From: Polaromonas sp.
GTDB lineage: Bacteria > Pseudomonadota > Gammaproteobacteria > Burkholderiales > Burkholderiaceae_C
Direction of reading: 5' to 3'
NCBI RefSeq assembly: GCF_030689685.1
Contig: NZ_JAUYEY010000012.1
Location: 1 to 64,000 of the forward strand
Length of the DNA: 64,000 bases
Shown here: positions 56,807-64,000 of the stretch, one piece after another
How the letters are laid out: every line of letters starts with the position of its first letter
Position numbering within the stretch: the first letter of the stretch is position 1
Translations under genes and position numbers: made by a program
The notes under the pieces: model-generated
What the model was told of the DNA's origin: nothing
The model's input: only the letters and a program-made list of their open reading frames with translations
The model's database searches: none

Positions 56807-58266
56807 AAGCTGCCCGACTCTTCGCCTGCACCACGCTGCCGCTGTTGCTGCCCGCCTGTGCGCTGCAAACGCCGCCCGCATCGGTGGCTGCCCCAACCCC
56901 GTCGCAATGGTTTGCGCCACTGCCTGCGCCGCAGCCAGTCGCTGGCTTGCCGCACAAGGGCACGCTGACCGACCTGACGCGCTGGTGGCAGCAGCAGGGC
57001 GACCCGCTACTGGTGGAATTGATTGCAGCGGCGCAGGCGGTCAGCCCGACGGTCGCCAGCGCGCGCGCACGCATTGAGCAGGCGCGCGCCACCCGGGTGG
57101 CATCTGGCGCCGCCTTGTTGCCCACGCTGGATGCCTCGGCCAGCGTCAGCCGGGGCCGTTCGCAACAAGGCGCTGGACCGGGGCCTGTGCCTATCAGCAC
57201 CAGCAGCCAGGCGGGCCTGCAGGCCAGCTGGGAAATCGACCTGTTTGGCGGCAAACTGGCCGGCCGCGACGCCGCCAGCGAACGCCTGGCCGGCGCCCAG
57301 GCCTTATGGCATGACGCCCGCGTTTCAGTGGCCGCCGAGGTAGCCAGTCAGTACCACAGCCTGCGCACCTGCCGCCAGCTTGCATCCGTGACGGCGGCCG
57401 ACGCCGTCTCGCGCTTTGAGACAGCCCGCCTGTCGGGCCTGAGCACTGGTGCCGGTTTCACCGCACCGGCCACCGATGCGCTGGCACGCGCCAGCGCCGC
57501 AGAAGCCAGCAGCCGCGCCACGCAACAACGCGCGCTGTGCGAGCTGGATATCAAGGCGCTGGTCGCCCTGACCGGCCTGGCGGAGCCGGATATCAGGCAA
57601 AAAGTGGCCTCAGCCCTTGTCCCACCTGCGCAAGCAGCTATGATTTTCATAGCGTCTTTGCCTGCCGACACGCTGGCACAACGGCCCGACGTGTTCAGCG
57701 CCGAACGCGAAGTGGCGGCTGCCAGTGCCGAGGTCGGCAGCGCGCAGGCCGAGCGTTACCCGCGCCTGAGCCTGAGTGGCTCCATCGGCAACACGCGGGT
57801 GCGCGCCGCTGGCGTGTCCAGCACGCTGGACACCTGGTCGATCGGCCCGCTGGCCTTGACGCTGCCGCTGTTTGACGGCGGCCGCCGCGCCGCCAATGTG
57901 GATGCTGCGGTGGCACGTTATGAAGAAGCAGCGGCGCTGTACCGCGCCCGTGTGCGCCAGGCCGTGCGCGAGGTCGAAGAAGCGCTGGTCAACCTGCAAA
58001 GCACGGCGGCGCGCAGCGAAGACGCGCGCCTGGCCGCCGAAGGTTACCGCGCGGCATTCACTGGCACCGAGGCGCGCTACAAAAGCGGCCTGGGCAGCCT
58101 GTTTGAACTGGAGGATGCGCGCCGCACCCTGCTGGCCGCAGAAACCGGGCTGCTGTCGCTCCAGCGCGAACGCGCCAACGCCTGGGTGGCGCTGTACCGG
58201 GCCACCGGTGGCGGCTGGAGCGCCGCAGACGGCGGCCCGGCGCCAGCCACAGCCGCCCGCCCCTGA
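56803..58266 (+). CDS. NodT-family outer-membrane efflux lipoprotein
   Basis: A 487-residue TolC-like outer-membrane factor. The signal peptide with an LPAC lipobox (TTLPLLLPACALQ) is followed by two outer-membrane-efflux repeats, the second including GSAQAERYPRLSLSGSIGN and LPLFDGGRRAANVDAAVARYEEA. Residues about 269-285 (ALVPPAQAAMIFIASLPAD) coincide with an in-frame R1 copy between the two repeats, a loop normally of variable length. The start ATG overlaps the TetR stop. It would form the exit duct of the pump. Confidence 0.92.
   Translation: MKAARLFACTTLPLLLPACALQTPPASVAAPTPSQWFAPLPAPQPVAGLPHKGTLTDLTRWWQQQGDPLLVELIAAAQAVSPTVASARARIEQARATRVASGAALLPTLDASASVSRGRSQQGAGPGPVPISTSSQAGLQASWEIDLFGGKLAGRDAASERLAGAQALWHDARVSVAAEVASQYHSLRTCRQLASVTAADAVSRFETARLSGLSTGAGFTAPATDALARASAAEASSRATQQRALCELDIKALVALTGLAEPDIRQKVASALVPPAQAAMIFIASLPADTLAQRPDVFSAEREVAAASAEVGSAQAERYPRLSLSGSIGNTRVRAAGVSSTLDTWSIGPLALTLPLFDGGRRAANVDAAVARYEEAAALYRARVRQAVREVEEALVNLQSTAARSEDARLAAEGYRAAFTGTEARYKSGLGSLFELEDARRTLLAAETGLLSLQRERANAWVALYRATGGGWSAADGGPAPATAARP
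57607..57656 (+). repeat. R1 dispersed repeat, copy G, inside the efflux outer-membrane gene
   Basis: GCCTCAGCCCTTGTCCCACC, GCGCAAGCA, then the perfect hairpin GCTATGA-ttt-TCATAGC. It keeps the coding frame. It is the best match to R1 within a gene, with the right hairpin undamaged. Confidence 0.72.
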
Positions 58267-58307
58267 AGTACGCCAGCCCTTGATCAGATCTGACCGACAC
58301 CACCACC

Positions 58308-59474
58308 ATGACCACCAACAAACCCAAACCCGTTACCCTTGTCTTGATCGCCGTTGCTGCGGCAGTGGCGGTCGCCGTTTTTTCAATGGGAAACGGCGAC
58401 AAAACCCCGGCCACCAGCGCAGCCCCCAAACCGGCGCTGACGGTGGCAGTGGCGCAACCGACCCCCACCAACTTGCCGGTCACGCTCAATGCCAATGGCA
58501 ACATCACCCCCTGGCAAGAGGCGGTGATTGGCTCCGAGTCCAGCGGCTTGCGCCTGACGCAGGTGCTGGTCAATGTCGGCGACACGGTCAAGGCCGGGCA
58601 GTTGCTGGCGCGGTTTTCCGGCGACAGCGTGCAGGCCGATGTGGCGCAGGCTAGAGCCAGCCTGGTCGAGGCGCAGGCCACCGCTCTAGACGCCGCCAGC
58701 AACGCAGCGCGGGCCCGCACGCTGCAAAACTCCGGCGCCTTGAGCACGCAGCAGATCAACCAGTACACCACCGCCGAGCAGACCGCCCAGGCACGGGTGG
58801 CAGCGGCGCAGGCGGTGCTTGATGCGCAGCAACTGCGCGGCAACAACACGCGGGTCGTGGCGCCCGACAGCGGCGTTATTTCTGCACGCAGCGCAACGGT
58901 GGGCGCGGTAGTCGGCAGCGGCACCGAGTTGTTTCGCCTGATACGCGGCGGCCGGCTGGAGTGGCGTGCCGAGGTCACCAGCAACGAAATCACCCGCATC
59001 AAACCTGGCGCCACCGCCATGGTGACCGCCGCCAGCGGCGACAAAGTCAAAGGCACCGTGCGCATGGTGGCACCCACGGTGGACCCGCTGACGCGCAATG
59101 CGCTGGTGTATGTCGATCTGCCCCGCAACGCCGGGGTCAAAGCCGGGATGTACGCCCACGGTGAATTTGCCCTGGGCACTGTCAATGCGCTGACGCTGCC
59201 GCAGCAGGCGCTGGTGCTGCGCGACGGCTTCAGCTACGCCATGCGGATTGAGCCCGGCAACAAGGTGGTGCAGGTGAAACTGCAAACCGGTCGCCGCCTG
59301 GGCGACGCGGTAGAGATTGTTCAGGGCGCCCAACCCGGCGAGCGTTATGTGGCCGTCGGCGCGGCTTTTCTGGCCGATGGCGACACCGTACAACTGGCGC
59401 CGACCGTTGCCGCAACTACAGAGCCAAAAACGGCTCCGGCCCTTGCCAGTCCTGCACAAGCAGCTACTAAATAA
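58308..59474 (+). CDS. RND efflux periplasmic adaptor
   Basis: A 388-residue membrane-fusion protein. After a signal-anchor (LVLIAVAAAVAVAVFSMG) come the biotinyl-lipoyl halves (VGDTVKAGQLLARF and VVAPDSGVISARSATVGAVV), a helical hairpin rich in Ala/Gln, a beta-barrel domain and a membrane-proximal region ending VGAAFLADGDTVQL. The last ~14 residues (KTAPALASPAQAATK) and the stop codon are encoded by an R1 copy. It links the RND pump to the outer-membrane channel. Confidence 0.92.
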   Translation: MTTNKPKPVTLVLIAVAAAVAVAVFSMGNGDKTPATSAAPKPALTVAVAQPTPTNLPVTLNANGNITPWQEAVIGSESSGLRLTQVLVNVGDTVKAGQLLARFSGDSVQADVAQARASLVEAQATALDAASNAARARTLQNSGALSTQQINQYTTAEQTAQARVAAAQAVLDAQQLRGNNTRVVAPDSGVISARSATVGAVVGSGTELFRLIRGGRLEWRAEVTSNEITRIKPGATAMVTAASGDKVKGTVRMVAPTVDPLTRNALVYVDLPRNAGVKAGMYAHGEFALGTVNALTLPQQALVLRDGFSYAMRIEPGNKVVQVKLQTGRRLGDAVEIVQGAQPGERYVAVGAAFLADGDTVQLAPTVAATTEPKTAPALASPAQAATK

Positions 59475-59483
59475 ATAGCAGAT
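59430..59483 (+). repeat. R1 dispersed repeat, copy H, 3' end of adaptor gene
   Basis: CGGCTCCGGCCCTTGCCAGT, CTGCACAAGCA, then GCTACTAAATAAATAGC with a 4-bp-armed hairpin. The adaptor stop TAA lies in the right hairpin, so the repeat defines the protein end. The RND start at 59498 follows 15 bases later. Confidence 0.68.
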
Positions 59484-59497
59484 TGCCGGAGAAAAGC

Positions 59498-62400
59498 ATG
59501 AACGTTTCCGCCTGGTGCATCCGCAACCCGATTCCCGCCATCCTATTTTTTGTCATGCTGTGTTTTGCCGGCGTGCTGAGCTACCAGGCGATGAAGGTGC
59601 AAAACTTTCCCGACCTTGATGTGCCAAACATCGTGATATCGGCCAGCCTGCCAGGCGCATCGCCGGCGCAACTGGAGACCGATGTGGCGCGCAAGTTAGA
59701 GAACGCCATCGCGTCGCTACAGGGCCTGAAAAACATCTACACCAAGGTACAGGACGGTGCGGTCACCATCACCGCCGAGTTCCGTCTGGAAAAATCCACC
59801 CAGGAAGCCCTCGACGAAGTGCGCTCGGCGGTGCAGCAGGTACGCGCCGACTTGCCCGCCGATGTGCGCGACCCCATCGTCAGCAAGATCAACCTGGCGT
59901 CGTCCCCGGTGCTGGCCTACACCATCCGCAGCAAGGTGCTGGACGATGAAGCCATGTCGTGGTTTGTCGATGACACCCTGACGCGCCGCCTGCTGGCGGT
60001 GCCCGGTGTGGGCGCCGTCACCCGCGTGGGCGGTGTCAGCCGGGAGGTGCGGATTGCGCTGGACAGCGCCAAAATGGCGGCGCTCGGGGTCAGCGCCGCG
60101 ACCGTTTCGCGCCAGCTCAACCAGGTACAGCTCGACACCGCCGGGGGCCGCGCCGACGTAGGCAGCGGCGAGCAGCCGGTGCGCACGCTGGCCACCGTGC
60201 AGTCCGCCGCCGAGCTCGGCCTGATCGAGCTGGCTGTCGGCGATGGCCGCAAGGTGCGCCTGAACCAGGTGGCCGATGTGCAGGACACCGTGGCCGAACA
60301 GCGCTCTGCGGCACTGCTCAATGGCGTGCCGGTGGTGGGTTTTGAAGTGGCGCGCAGCAAGGGCGCCAGCGAGGTGGAAGCCGGCCGCGGTGTGCGCGCC
60401 GCTCTGCAAGAGCTCAAGCTGAGCCGCCCCGACATCGAGCTGACAGAGGCCTTTGACTTCGTGACACCGGTAGAAGAAGAATACAGCGCCTCGCTGACCC
60501 TGCTGATCGAAGGCGGTCTGCTGGCGGTGCTGGTGGTGTGGCTGTTTCTGCGCGACTGGCGCGCCACTTTTGTCTCTGCCGTAGCCTTGCCGCTGTCGGT
60601 GATACCGGCTTTTATCGGCATGTATTACCTGGGGTTTTCCATCAATGTGGTGACCCTGCTGGCGCTGAGCCTGGTGATCGGCATCTTGGTGGACGACGCG
60701 ATTGTGGAGGTAGAAAACATCGTGCGGCATCTGCGCATGGGCAAAACGCCGTATCAGGCGGCGATGGAAGCCGCCGATGAAATCGGCCTGGCGGTGATTG
60801 CCACCACCTTCACGCTGATCGCGGTGTTTTTGCCGACGGCTTTCATGAGCGGCATTGCGGGCAAGTTTTTCAAGCAATTCGGCTGGACAGCGGCACTGGC
60901 CGTGCTTGCCTCGCTGGTGGTAGCGCGCATGCTCACCCCCATGATGTCCGCCTATCTGCTCAAACCCATCGTCAACTATGTTGAAAAAGACGGTGCGGTG
61001 ATGCGCTGGTACCTGCGCGCAAGCCGTTGGTGCATCAAGCACCGGTTCATCACCGGCCTGGCGGCAGGCGCGTTTTTTGTCGGCTCCCTCCTGCTGATTC
61101 CCCTGCTGCCAACCGGATTCATTCCGCCCGACGACAACTCCCAGACGCAGGTCTATCTGGAGCTGCCGCCGGGCACCCGGCTGGCCGAGACAAAAGTCGC
61201 CGCCGAGATGGCGCGTGGCCTGATTGCCAGGGTGCCGAACGTGACCAGCGTGTACACCACCATAGGCGGTGGCGCTGCCGGCAGTGACCCGTTTGCGCCC
61301 GGCGGTGCGGCTGAAACTCGCAAGGCGACACTGACCATTTTGCTGACCGAGCGCGGCGAGCGCCCGCGCAAGCAGGGCATTGAAAACGACATCCGCAAGG
61401 CGCTGGAAAGCCTGCCCGGGGTGCGCAGCAAGGTGGGCCTGGGCGGCTCTGGCGAAAAATACATTCTGGCACTGACCGGGGAAGACTCGCTGGCACTGGC
61501 GGGCGCAGCCGCAGCCCTGGAAAAAGACCTGCGCACCATCCCCGGCCTGGGCTCGGTCGCATCCAGCGCCTCGCTGGTACGGCCCGAAGTGACGGTGCGG
61601 CCCGACTTTGCACGCATGGCCGACCTTGGCGTCACCAGCGCTGCGATTGGCGAAACGCTGCGTATCGCCACGGTGGGCGACTACAACGCCGCCCTGCCCA
61701 AGCTGAACCTGTCGCAGCGCCAGATACCGATTGTGGTGCGCCTGGCTGACAATGCCAAGTCGGACCTGGCCACGCTGGAGCGTTTGATGGTGCCCAGCAG
61801 CAAGCCCGGCTTCGGTCCGGTCATGCTGGGCCAGGTGGCCAGCGTGACCATGGCCGGCGGCCCGGCGGTGATTGACCGCTTCAACCGCTCGCGCAACGTG
61901 CAGTTTGAAGTCGAGCTGTCGGGCCGGGCCCTGGGCGATGTGACGGCTGCGGTACAGAAGCTGCCGGCCATCGTGAATCTGCCGGCGGGCGTCAAGCAGG
62001 TGGTGATTGGGGACGCCGAGGTGATGGGCGAGTTGTTTGCCAGCTTTGGCCTGGCCATGCTGACCGGCGTGTTGTGTATTTATATTGTGCTGGTGCTGCT
62101 GTTCAAGAACTTCCTGCACCCGGTGACGATTCTTGCCGCTTTGCCCTTGTCGTTGGGCGGCGCTTTTGTCGGCCTGCTGATTGCGCAGAAAAGTTTTTCC
62201 ATGCCCTCGCTGATCGGCCTGATCATGCTGATGGGTGTGGCCACCAAAAACTCCATCCTGCTGGTCGAATACGCGATTGAAGCGCGACGTGGTCGCGCCG
62301 CCACCGAAAGCCAAGCTGCACAAGCGCCCATGTCACGCCTCGATGCCTTGCTAGATGCCTGCCACAAACGCGCCCGCCCGATTGTCATGACCACGATTGC

Positions 62401-62632
62401 CATGGGCGCGGGCATGTTGCCGATTGCCCTCGGCTGGGGCTCGGCAGACAGCAGCTTTCGCTCACCGATGGCGGTGGCCGTGATTGGCGGGCTGATCACC
62501 TCCACCTTTTTGAGCCTGCTGGTGATACCGGCGGTGTTCACCTATGTTGATGATTTTGAGCAGGGCTTCAAGCGGCTGGTGGACCGGATACGTGGGCGGG
62601 GTGCCGCCAATATCAGTCAAATTGGCCCGTAG
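59498..62632 (+). CDS. RND efflux pump inner-membrane permease
   Basis: A 1044-residue proton-driven pump with twelve expected helices and two large periplasmic loops. The N-terminal signature NVSAWCIRNPIPAILFFVML, the fourth-helix acidic pair GILVDDAIVEVENIVRHLRMG and the C-terminal TKNSILLVEYAIEARRG region are present. A CCGGAGAA ribosome-binding site supports the ATG at 59498. The last codons and the TAG stop fall in R1 copy I. With the two genes before it and the TetR gene it forms a full tripartite efflux operon; the exported compound is unknown. Confidence 0.95.
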   Translation: MNVSAWCIRNPIPAILFFVMLCFAGVLSYQAMKVQNFPDLDVPNIVISASLPGASPAQLETDVARKLENAIASLQGLKNIYTKVQDGAVTITAEFRLEKSTQEALDEVRSAVQQVRADLPADVRDPIVSKINLASSPVLAYTIRSKVLDDEAMSWFVDDTLTRRLLAVPGVGAVTRVGGVSREVRIALDSAKMAALGVSAATVSRQLNQVQLDTAGGRADVGSGEQPVRTLATVQSAAELGLIELAVGDGRKVRLNQVADVQDTVAEQRSAALLNGVPVVGFEVARSKGASEVEAGRGVRAALQELKLSRPDIELTEAFDFVTPVEEEYSASLTLLIEGGLLAVLVVWLFLRDWRATFVSAVALPLSVIPAFIGMYYLGFSINVVTLLALSLVIGILVDDAIVEVENIVRHLRMGKTPYQAAMEAADEIGLAVIATTFTLIAVFLPTAFMSGIAGKFFKQFGWTAALAVLASLVVARMLTPMMSAYLLKPIVNYVEKDGAVMRWYLRASRWCIKHRFITGLAAGAFFVGSLLLIPLLPTGFIPPDDNSQTQVYLELPPGTRLAETKVAAEMARGLIARVPNVTSVYTTIGGGAAGSDPFAPGGAAETRKATLTILLTERGERPRKQGIENDIRKALESLPGVRSKVGLGGSGEKYILALTGEDSLALAGAAAALEKDLRTIPGLGSVASSASLVRPEVTVRPDFARMADLGVTSAAIGETLRIATVGDYNAALPKLNLSQRQIPIVVRLADNAKSDLATLERLMVPSSKPGFGPVMLGQVASVTMAGGPAVIDRFNRSRNVQFEVELSGRALGDVTAAVQKLPAIVNLPAGVKQVVIGDAEVMGELFASFGLAMLTGVLCIYIVLVLLFKNFLHPVTILAALPLSLGGAFVGLLIAQKSFSMPSLIGLIMLMGVATKNSILLVEYAIEARRGRAATESQAAQAPMSRLDALLDACHKRARPIVMTTIAMGAGMLPIALGWGSADSSFRSPMAVAVIGGLITSTFLSLLVIPAVFTYVDDFEQGFKRLVDRIRGRGAANISQIGP

Positions 62633-62674
62633 CCCTTATGTGGCGGGCGTAAGCAGCTATTAATTTCATAGCGC
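62618..62674 (+). repeat. R1 dispersed repeat, copy I, 3' end of RND gene
   Basis: CAAATTGGCCCGTAGCCCTT, ATGTGGCGGGCGTAAGCA, then the hairpin GCTAT-TAATTTC-ATAGC. The RND stop TAG lies inside it. It shares a 19-base exact run with copy F, evidence that the copies are recent relatives. Confidence 0.75.
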
Positions 62675-62707
62675 CTTGAGGGTGCAAATGAAATTGAGAG
62701 GCGGGGT

Positions 62708-63193
62708 TCAGCTGTCCTGGCGTATCTTTCGCACCAGTGCTGTGGTCGAGTAGCCGTCCACAAAGGGCAGCGCCAGGGCTTTGCCGCCATAACTTTTGAC
62801 CACGGCGGTCTCTGCCAGCTTGTCCATGTCGTAGTCGCCGCCCTTGACCAGAATGCCGGGCCGCAGCTCGGTGATCAGCGCCAGCGGTGTGTCCTCGTCA
62901 AACCAGGTGACCAGGCTGACTGATTCGAGTGCCGCCAGCAGCACGGCGCGGTCTTCCTGGTTGTTCAGCGGCCTGTCGGGCGCCTTGCCCAGCCGCCGCA
63001 CCGATGCATCGGTATTGAGTGCCACCACCAGGCTGGCGCCCAGCGCACGGGCGTTGGCCAGGTAAGTGGCATGGCCCCGGTGCAACACGTCAAACACGCC
63101 GTTGGTAAACACCACCGGACGGGGAAGGTCGGCGACACGCGCCGACGCATCTTCACGCGCGACCAGCTTGGATAAAAACGCGGGGCCGCTCAC
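62708..63193 (-). CDS. rfaE2: D-glycero-beta-D-manno-heptose 1-phosphate adenylyltransferase
   Basis: A 161-residue nucleotidyltransferase making ADP-heptose for the lipopolysaccharide inner core. Motifs seen are VVFTNGVFDVLHRGHATYL (the HxGH-type site) and ILVKGGDYDMDKLAETAVV, with the C-terminal GYSTTALVRKIRQ. It corresponds to the C-terminal half of E. coli HldE; the kinase half must be elsewhere. The start is GTG, overlapping the stop of the upstream ferritin-like gene (GTGA, 63190-63193). Confidence 0.94.
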   Translation of the reverse strand: MSGPAFLSKLVAREDASARVADLPRPVVFTNGVFDVLHRGHATYLANARALGASLVVALNTDASVRRLGKAPDRPLNNQEDRAVLLAALESVSLVTWFDEDTPLALITELRPGILVKGGDYDMDKLAETAVVKSYGGKALALPFVDGYSTTALVRKIRQDS

Positions 63194-64000
63194 ACCGCTT
63201 GCGGTTTGGCCTCAGGCACGATGGAGGCGGCGATCTCGCGGCTCAACTCCTTGCGGTAGCGGTTCAGCTCCTGCACGGTCTTGAAGCTCTGGTTCATCAG
63301 CAGGCTCATGTTGTGCAGAATGCGCTCGACGACCTTGCCTTCCCAGACCGCGTCAAATTTGATCTGCTTGTCCAGCCAGTGCTCCAGCCACTCCGGGTCC
63401 GGCAGGCGCGACTGGATGGTGTCGCGCGGAAACAGGCCCTTGTTGACGTGCAGGTTGGTCGGGTGCAGCGCCTGCGCCGTGCGGCGGGCGCTGGCCATCA
63501 ACACACCCACTTTGGTGAAGGCGGCTTTGGCATCGTTGCCAAAGTTGTTGATCGCGCGTTTCATGTAGCGCAGGTAGGCGCCGCCGTGGCGCGCCTCGTC
63601 CTGGCTGAGCTGGGTGTATATCTGCTTGATGACCGGCTCGGTGTGCCATTCGCTGGCGCGCCGGTACCAGTGGTTCAGGCGGATTTCGCCGCAAAAATGC
63701 AGCATCAGCGTTTCCAGCGCGGGCGCCGGCTCAAATTCAAAACGCACTTCGTGCAGCTCTTTTTCAGTGGGTGCCAGTTCGGGGCGGAAGCGCCGCAGGT
63801 ATTCCATCAGCACCAGCGAATGTTTTTGCTCTTCAAAAAACCAGATCGACATGAAAGCAGAAAAATCGCTGTCGTCCTTGTTGTCGCGCAAAAACATTTC
63901 GGTGGCCGGCAAGGCAGCCCACTCGGTGATGGCATTCATCTTGATGGTCTGCGCCTGCTCGTCGGTCAGCTTGGAGGCGTCAAAGCTGGCCCACGGAATA
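63190..64000 (-). CDS. Ferritin-like di-iron protein, cut by window edge
   Basis: The frame stays open to the window edge, so the N-terminus is missing; visible residues begin IPWASFDASKLTDEQAQT. Two di-iron binding motifs, EEQKHSLVLMEYL and DEARHGGAYLRYM, place it in the ferritin-like/acyl-ACP-desaturase superfamily. It is about 270 residues within the window. The link to lipopolysaccharide synthesis is only by coupling to rfaE2. An internal ATG at 63939 could be mistaken for its start. Confidence 0.8.
   Translation of the reverse strand, partial: IPWASFDASKLTDEQAQTIKMNAITEWAALPATEMFLRDNKDDSDFSAFMSIWFFEEQKHSLVLMEYLRRFRPELAPTEKELHEVRFEFEPAPALETLMLHFCGEIRLNHWYRRASEWHTEPVIKQIYTQLSQDEARHGGAYLRYMKRAINNFGNDAKAAFTKVGVLMASARRTAQALHPTNLHVNKGLFPRDTIQSRLPDPEWLEHWLDKQIKFDAVWEGKVVERILHNMSLLMNQSFKTVQELNRYRKELSREIAASIVPEAKPQAV

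Noticed and set aside
59717..62323. 868-residue open frame antisense to the RND pump gene
   Set aside because: It is His/Gln/Arg-rich and low in hydrophobic structure, as expected for the complement of a GC-rich gene. The opposite frame is a clear RND permease.

Overview
The window is a GC-rich, densely packed chromosomal segment of a betaproteobacterium. Gene content and order point to Burkholderiales, most likely the family Comamonadaceae (Polaromonas/Rhodoferax-like): torF-glnK-amtB, def/LysM/dprA/smg, yajC-secD-secF, a methionine synthase lacking its first domain, and pgk, pyk, fba and purC on one strand. The genus cannot be fixed from sequence alone. No rRNA, tRNA, prophage, transposase gene or CRISPR array was seen.

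Layout. 1-5 kb: glutathione peroxidase, glycolate oxidase subunits glcE-glcF without glcD, and a lactonase/aldose-epimerase pair. 5-8 kb: a nitrogen-responsive torF-glnK-amtB operon with a sigma-54 promoter and two NtrC-like sites. 8-13 kb: comM/yifB, an FGE-fold protein, and metH preceded by an S-adenosylhomocysteine riboswitch. 13-22 kb: purC with a vapBC toxin-antitoxin pair directly upstream and overlapping it, fba, an esterase, pyk, a desaturase, a bacteriohemerythrin with an FNR box, and pgk. 22-28 kb: azlCD, fmt, def, a LysM protein, dprA, smg. 28-34 kb: a DUF1631 protein and secF-secD-yajC. 34-40 kb: a fused indolepyruvate oxidoreductase with a divergent Lrp regulator, mltA, and a 49-residue membrane protein. 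40-51 kb: a FixJ-type two-component pair, a nitrilase, a YhdP-type giant, glnE. 51-56 kb: TRAP dctQM and a short KdpD/KdpE pair. 56-63 kb: a TetR-controlled RND efflux operon. The end holds rfaE2 and a ferritin-like gene cut by the window edge.

The most unusual signal is two families of dispersed repeats. R1 is about 55 bp, with a GGGCTCCAGCCC-type hairpin followed by a GCTAT...ATAGC hairpin. It occurs about nine times. Some copies sit at 3' ends between genes, while others lie in frame inside coding sequence (glcE, dprA, the efflux outer-membrane gene) or supply the last codons and stop of a gene (adaptor and RND pump). R2 is a MITE-like 254-bp element with 29-bp terminal inverted repeats between smg and the DUF1631 gene. 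A partial copy separates def from fmt, and an in-frame derivative lies inside glnE. Non-autonomous elements thus appear to contribute peptide segments to conserved housekeeping proteins.

Regulation visible in the sequence includes the metH riboswitch with a helix that sequesters the ribosome-binding site, sigma-54/NtrC control of ammonium uptake, an FNR-type box for the hemerythrin, a perfect palindrome upstream of the TetR gene, and several 4-bp ATGA/GTGA stop-start overlaps that imply translational coupling.
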